Shown here: positions 30,516 through 34,050 of the stretch, piece by piece
How positions within the stretch are numbered: the stretch's first letter is position 1
How the letters are laid out: every line of letters begins with the position of its first letter
Assembly (NCBI GenBank): GCA_002453165.1
Contig: DKGH01000219.1
Location: 1-34,050, forward strand
From: Verrucomicrobia bacterium UBA6775
GTDB lineage: Bacteria; Verrucomicrobiota; Verrucomicrobiia; Limisphaerales; UBA1096
Length of the DNA stretch: 34,050 nucleotides
Direction of reading: 5' to 3'
The notes under the pieces: generated by a model
Database searches by the model: none
The model's input: the letters and a program-made list of their open reading frames with translations, nothing else
Told to the model about the DNA's origin: nothing
Program-made: the position numbers and the translations under genes

Positions 30516-31304
30516 ATGAATCAGGTGGCACTCATCACGGGGGCATCGCGCGGGATCGGCCGCGGGATCGCGCTCGAGCTGGCCACGGCCGGCTGGGACT
30601 TGGTGATCAATTACGCCGGAAACCGGGCGGCGGCCGAGGGCACGGCCAAGCGCTGTGTCGAGCTGGCCGGTGAGGCAGGGCACACGATTAGGGCTGAGAT
30701 TTGTCAGGCGAACGTTGGCCAAGCGGAGGATCGCGATCGGTTGATCGAGTTTACTCGCGAGCAGCTTGGCCGCCTTGATCTCTTGGTCAACAATGCCGGC
30801 ATCACCTCCATCGGGCGCACAGATATTCTTGAGGCCACGGAGGAGAACTGGGATGCACTCATGGCGATCAATCTCAAGGGGCCGTTTTTCCTCAGCCAAC
30901 AGGCCGGCCGCTGGATGTTGGAACAGCGGGAGGCGGACAACTCTAGGCGCGGCAAAATCGTGAACATCTCGTCGATCAGCGCGCACACGGTGTCCACCAA
31001 TCGGGGCGACTACTGCGTGGCCAAGGCCGGTCTCGGGATGGTGACGAAGTTGTTTGCCGCGCGGCTGGCAGACCTCGGTATCAATGTGTACGAGGTGTGT
31101 CCCGGGGTCATTGCCTCCGACATGACCGCACCGGTGCAGGCCAAGTACGACAAATTGATCGACGAGGGGCTGACGCCCATCCGCCGTTGGGGCGAGCCAA
31201 GCGACGTCGGCAAAGCGGTGTTGGCGCTGGCGCAGGATGCGTTCCCTTTCACCACGGGCGAGGTGATCAATGTGGACGGGGGGTTCACTATTCGACGAAT
31301 TTAA
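30516..31304 (+). CDS. Short-chain dehydrogenase/reductase
   Basis: The 262-residue enzyme is a classical SDR: TGASRGIG (cofactor loop, 9-15 from Gly9), NNAG (92-95), the catalytic Ser near 153 with Tyr166 and Lys170 (YCVAK), PGVIASDMTA, and a C-terminal INVDGGFTIRRI. It resembles FabG-like 3-oxoacyl or sugar dehydrogenases. N31-Y-A-G-N rather than an acidic residue after the second strand hints at NADP preference, which is inference. It is the first gene of a tight three-gene plus-strand operon with a GH88-like hydrolase and an Old Yellow Enzyme, so it probably reduces or oxidises a product of uronate-type sugar release. The palindrome at 30715 encodes VGQAE. Confidence 0.92.
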   Translation: MNQVALITGASRGIGRGIALELATAGWDLVINYAGNRAAAEGTAKRCVELAGEAGHTIRAEICQANVGQAEDRDRLIEFTREQLGRLDLLVNNAGITSIGRTDILEATEENWDALMAINLKGPFFLSQQAGRWMLEQREADNSRRGKIVNISSISAHTVSTNRGDYCVAKAGLGMVTKLFAARLADLGINVYEVCPGVIASDMTAPVQAKYDKLIDEGLTPIRRWGEPSDVGKAVLALAQDAFPFTTGEVINVDGGFTIRRI

Positions 31305-31305
31305 T

Positions 31306-32685
31306 ATGGCGATCAAAATCAACCGGAAGTTGACCGCAAAAAAACTCGTTCCCAAGTTGGAGCGATTCTTCGACCTGTCCGGCCGGAAAATTCTGGCCAT
31401 CGAGAAAAGTTGGCGCTCGGCGAAGGGCACGCCGGTTTTCACCGAGAAGGGGCAGTACACCACCCGCGGTTGGACCGAGTGGACGCAGGGATTCCAGTTT
31501 GGATCGGCGGTGCTGCAGTTCGACGCGACCGGCGATGAGCGGTTCCTGAAAATCGGCCGCCGGGGGACAGTGAAGCACATGGCCTCGCACGTCTCGCACA
31601 TCGGCGTGCATGACCACGGGTTCAACAACGTCTCGACCTACGGTAATCTGCGCCGCCTTATGCGGGAGGGAAAGATCGATGCCGACCCACGCGAGATGGA
31701 TTTTTACGAGTTGGCGCTAAAGGTCTCGGGTGCGGTGCAGGCGGCTCGCTGGACGACGATTCCGGGCGGCGGTTACATCTACTCGTTCAACGGTCCGCAC
31801 TCGCTTTTCATCGACACGATTCGTTCGCTGCGGGTGCTGGCGGTGGCGCATAAGCTTGGGCATTCATTGATGGGGGAAAAGGACCGGAAAATCTCCCTAC
31901 TCGAGCGGCTCATCCAGCATGCCGAGGCGACGGCGAATTACGGCGTTTACTACGGTGAAGGCCGGGATCATTACGACGTTCGTGGGCGCACGGCGCACGA
32001 GAGTGTTTTTAACCTGAACGACGGTAGTTACCGCTGCCCGAATTCGCAGCAGGGTTACTCGCCGTTCAGCACATGGACGCGCGGTCTGGCCTGGGCGCTG
32101 TGCGGGTATCCTGAGCAACTCGAGTTTTTCATGACGCTGAAGGACTCGGCGCTCAAGCCGTTTGGTGGCCGGAAAAAACTGACCGCGATGATGCTCAAGG
32201 CGGCCTGTGCCACCGCCGATTTTTATCTCGAGAACAGCTGTACGGACGGCATCCCGGTCTGGGATACCGGTGCTGCAAACATTCATCGCCTTGGCAACTA
32301 TCTGTCCAAGCGCTCCGATCCGTACAACGACTTTGAGCCAGTCGATTCCTCGGCGGCGGCAATCGCGGCGCAGGGGCTGATTCGTCTGGGTAACTATCTC
32401 ACAAACGCCGGCAAAAAAGCGGAGGGCACCCTTTATCGCCAGGCAGGATTAACCGTGGCGGCAACGCTGCTTGAGGAGCCTTACTTGTCTATCACTCCAA
32501 AACATCAGGGGTTAATTTTGCACTCGATCTATCATCGGCCTAACGGCTGGGACTACATACCGCGCGGCCAGAAAATCCCGTGTGGCGAAAGCTCGATGTG
32601 GGGCGATTACCACGCCCGCGAACTGGCGTTGATGTTGTTGCGGGAGGCGCGGGGCGAGAGTTACCTGACGTTTTTCGAATTTTGA
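31306..32685 (+). CDS. GH88/GH105-like unsaturated glucuronyl hydrolase-type protein
   Basis: The start ATG 31306 comes one base after the SDR stop (TAATATG), giving 459 residues. The sequence follows an alpha/alpha-barrel glycosidase: WTEWTQGFQFGSAVLQFDATGDERFL, HVSHIGVHDHGFNNVSTYGN, YSPFSTWTRGLAWALCGY, GIPVWDTGAANIH, DSSAAAIAAQGLIRLG and ESSMWGDYHARELAL. GH88 and GH105 enzymes hydrate and cleave 4,5-unsaturated uronic acids left by polysaccharide lyases. The D-S-S-A-A-A-I-A-A motif and the H-x-x-G patches are typical. No signal peptide is present, so it acts in the cytoplasm on imported oligosaccharides. The likely donors are sulfated glycosaminoglycan- or ulvan-like sugars, given the sulfatase nearby, but this is inference. 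Confidence 0.85.
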   Translation: MAIKINRKLTAKKLVPKLERFFDLSGRKILAIEKSWRSAKGTPVFTEKGQYTTRGWTEWTQGFQFGSAVLQFDATGDERFLKIGRRGTVKHMASHVSHIGVHDHGFNNVSTYGNLRRLMREGKIDADPREMDFYELALKVSGAVQAARWTTIPGGGYIYSFNGPHSLFIDTIRSLRVLAVAHKLGHSLMGEKDRKISLLERLIQHAEATANYGVYYGEGRDHYDVRGRTAHESVFNLNDGSYRCPNSQQGYSPFSTWTRGLAWALCGYPEQLEFFMTLKDSALKPFGGRKKLTAMMLKAACATADFYLENSCTDGIPVWDTGAANIHRLGNYLSKRSDPYNDFEPVDSSAAAIAAQGLIRLGNYLTNAGKKAEGTLYRQAGLTVAATLLEEPYLSITPKHQGLILHSIYHRPNGWDYIPRGQKIPCGESSMWGDYHARELALMLLREARGESYLTFFEF

Positions 32686-32691
32686 TAGTCG

Positions 32692-34050
32692 ATGGCTGAG
32701 CCGTTCAAACTGACGCGAATCCCGAGGCTGAAAACACCGGAGGCGTTTCGGGATCACGTTGCCATACTTGGTATCGATCTGCCATGTGACGACACGATTC
32801 TTTCCGCAGGGGAATCACCTTTGACTTCCTCGCTGGATCGAGTTTCGTTGAATGGCAAGACTGCGGGAAATCGAATCGCGATCCACCCGATGGAAGGCTG
32901 GGACGGCACGACCACCGGTGGAGTAACGGAGGAAATGCAGCGGCGCTGGCAACGGTTTGGCGAGAGTGGCGCCAAGCTAATTCTCGGCGGTGAGGCCATG
33001 GCGGTTCGGCCCGACGGCCGGGCGAACCCCAACCAGTTGATCATTTCTGCTGACAATCAGGCCGGTATCGCGAGGCTGGTCGAGACTTTGCAAACGGCGC
33101 ACCTCGAGCGCTATGGTACGACCGATGACCTCGTAGTCGGTATTCAACTCACGCACTCGGGGCGTTTTTGTCGGCCAAACGAAAAAAACAAATTCGAGCC
33201 GCGCGTGGCCTATCGACACCCGATTTTGGATGCCAAATTCAAGGTCACCGATGACAGTCAGGTATGGACGGATGACGAGATCGAAGAGTTGATTCGCTGC
33301 TACATACGGGCTGCACGACTCGCCGCGGATCTCGAGTTGGACTTCGTCGATATCAAGCATTGCCACGGCTACCTGCTGCATGAATTTCTGAGCGCCCATA
33401 CCCGGCCGGGGCGGTACGGCGGCTCGTTCGAAAACCGCACGCGAATTCTTCGTGAGATCATCGACGGCATCCGAGCCGATGGAAATGACATCGACATCAT
33501 TGTGCGGCTGAGCGCGTTTGACTTCGTCCCATTCAGGCCCGACCCAGAAATCTCCCAGTCCGGAAAACTCGGCCCCGGCATTCCGGAGGACTATTCCCAC
33601 TGCCTGCCTTACCGGTACGGCTTCGGTGTCAATCCGGACAACCCAGTCGAACACGACTTGGCAGAGGCGATTGAGTTTGTTGGCCTGTGTGCTAAGTTGG
33701 GCGTCAAACTTGTTAATCTTAGCGCAGGCTCGCCCTACTACAATCCGCACATCCAACGCCCGGCGGCGTATCCTCCGTCGGACGGCTATCAGCCGGCGTA
33801 CGATCCGCTGGTCGATGTCGAACGGCAGATTCAGGCAGTCAGGCGCATTCGCGATGCCGCCCCAGTGAATATCGCCATTGCTGGGTGCGGCTACAGTTAC
33901 CTGCAAGACTACCTGCCGCACGTGACGCAGTATCTCGTCCGCGAAGGCTGGGTCGATGTCGTCGGGCTGGGCCGGATGGTGCTGAGCTATCCCGACATGT
34001 TGCCGGACGCTATGGCCAACGGCACGCTGGCGTCGAGGAAGATCTGCCGG
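32692..34050 (+). CDS. Old Yellow Enzyme-family NADH:flavin oxidoreductase (3' end outside window)
   Basis: An open frame of 453 codons runs from ATG 32692, six bases after the hydrolase stop, to the window end without a stop. The FMN-binding TIM barrel is clear: GEAMAVRPDGRANPNQL, QLTHSGRF (152-159), DFVDIKHCHGYLLHEFLSA (active-site H-x-H-G at 223-226), RYGGSFENRTR (241-251), and VGLGRMVLSYPD near the end. ASRKICR at the edge is where related enzymes begin a Cys-rich iron-sulfur cluster site, so a dienoyl-CoA-reductase-like long form is possible but cannot be checked here. The enzyme reduces activated C=C bonds with NAD(P)H. Its place after a GH88-like hydrolase suggests a role on unsaturated sugar derivatives (inference). 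Confidence 0.9.
   Translation, partial: MAEPFKLTRIPRLKTPEAFRDHVAILGIDLPCDDTILSAGESPLTSSLDRVSLNGKTAGNRIAIHPMEGWDGTTTGGVTEEMQRRWQRFGESGAKLILGGEAMAVRPDGRANPNQLIISADNQAGIARLVETLQTAHLERYGTTDDLVVGIQLTHSGRFCRPNEKNKFEPRVAYRHPILDAKFKVTDDSQVWTDDEIEELIRCYIRAARLAADLELDFVDIKHCHGYLLHEFLSAHTRPGRYGGSFENRTRILREIIDGIRADGNDIDIIVRLSAFDFVPFRPDPEISQSGKLGPGIPEDYSHCLPYRYGFGVNPDNPVEHDLAEAIEFVGLCAKLGVKLVNLSAGSPYYNPHIQRPAAYPPSDGYQPAYDPLVDVERQIQAVRRIRDAAPVNIAIAGCGYSYLQDYLPHVTQYLVREGWVDVVGLGRMVLSYPDMLPDAMANGTLASRKICR

Larger units (their letters stand above)
474..30725. repeat. Highly iterated palindrome family, core TTGGCCAA, full form GCGCTTGGCCAAGCGC
   Basis: Found by eye, on either strand, wherever TTGGCCAAGCG or CGCTTGGCCAA occurs: about 474, 692-715 (tandem), 746, 2304, 2455, 8265, 8433, 8496, 10645, 11688, 13823, 14638, 17801, 17838, 19513, 20556, 21797, 23929, 25434, 25474, 27454, 27673, 29329, 29432, 30455 and 30715. 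Weaker copies lie at 524, 3313, 5416, 5529, 5571, 9037, 18039, 22667, 24009, 29172, 30367 and 30441. For equal base use, about 0.02 matches to an 11-mer are expected in both strands of 34 kb. The word is its own reverse complement, so it has no orientation. Two units join with a 12-bp period, TTGGCCAAGCGC. It lies in spacers and in coding DNA in all three frames. The coordinates given span the whole family, not one element. Confidence 0.95.

Noticed and set aside
474..30725. The repeated palindrome as a CRISPR array or classical DNA-uptake sequence
   Set aside because: Copies are dispersed, lack equal-length spacers and no cas gene is present. Known uptake sequences are mostly oriented and not fully self-complementary.
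30420..31628. Long minus-strand open frame opposite the SDR gene
   Set aside because: It is antisense to an SDR with all motifs and to the start of the GH88-like gene. Its translation matches no family I know and has odd composition.
32977..33921. Minus-strand open frame opposite the Old Yellow Enzyme
   Set aside because: The plus strand carries an intact flavin enzyme frame to the window end.

Overview
The window looks like a piece of a Verrucomicrobiota or related PVC-superphylum chromosome, probably a free-living polysaccharide degrader. The evidence is the gene mix: a sulfatase, a DUF1501 protein, a ThuA-domain protein, a Tat-exported Gfo/Idh/MocA oxidoreductase, two H-X9-DG pseudopilins, a PQQ-type propeller, an ASPIC/FG-GAP protein and a giant propeller/HEAT/azurin fusion. 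No rRNA, phage or transposase gene is visible. This assignment is inferred from families, not from a phylogeny.

Layout. 1-3171 (+): the 3' part of a sulfatase with EF-hands, an MJ1255-like glycosyltransferase, and a TlpA-like thioredoxin. 3355-4215: a decayed patch holding a DUF5069 gene cut by one in-frame TGA and the frameshifted tail of a beta-lactamase-family hydrolase. 4320-4396: tRNA-Arg(ACG). 4418-6838 (-): a pseudopilin and a five-bladed-propeller glycosidase-like protein. 6941-8263 (+): Gfo/Idh/MocA oxidoreductase. 8264-8689: a repeat-rich spacer. 8690-10522 (+): typA/bipA. 10695-15522 (-): the 1060-residue fusion, a VapBC-type pair and a ThuA protein. 15618-21759 (+): a voltage-gated channel, a glycine-zipper lipoprotein, a PIG-L deacetylase, a USP-like protein coupled to a NhaD/ArsB-type antiporter, and DUF1501. 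21825-25328 (-): pseudopilin, PQQ propeller and LptF/G permease. 25531-27420 (+): membrane-anchored FG-GAP/ASPIC protein. 27422-30364 (-): hemC, hemA and a CcsA/HemX-like protein as one tight operon. 30516-34050 (+): SDR, GH88-like hydrolase and an Old Yellow Enzyme running off the end.

The most striking signal is not a gene. A self-complementary word, core TTGGCCAA and extended form GCGCTTGGCCAAGCGC, recurs at about 26 places (TTGGCCAAGCG or its complement), roughly once per 1.3 kb, in spacers and inside genes on both strands. It can join into tandem copies with a 12-bp unit (TTGGCCAAGCGC), which keeps reading frame. It is therefore read as LAKR, ALGQA or AWPS depending on frame, including in hemA, hemC, signal peptides and enzyme linkers. 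It resembles HIP1 of cyanobacteria or the protein-coding palindromes of Rickettsia in behaviour but not in sequence. I know of no description of it.

Other notable points are a channel selectivity filter TLEDWTD that suggests calcium rather than sodium selectivity, an in-frame insertion in HemC with palindromic ends, and an intrinsic-terminator-like hairpin inside the annotated 5' end of the PQQ gene.
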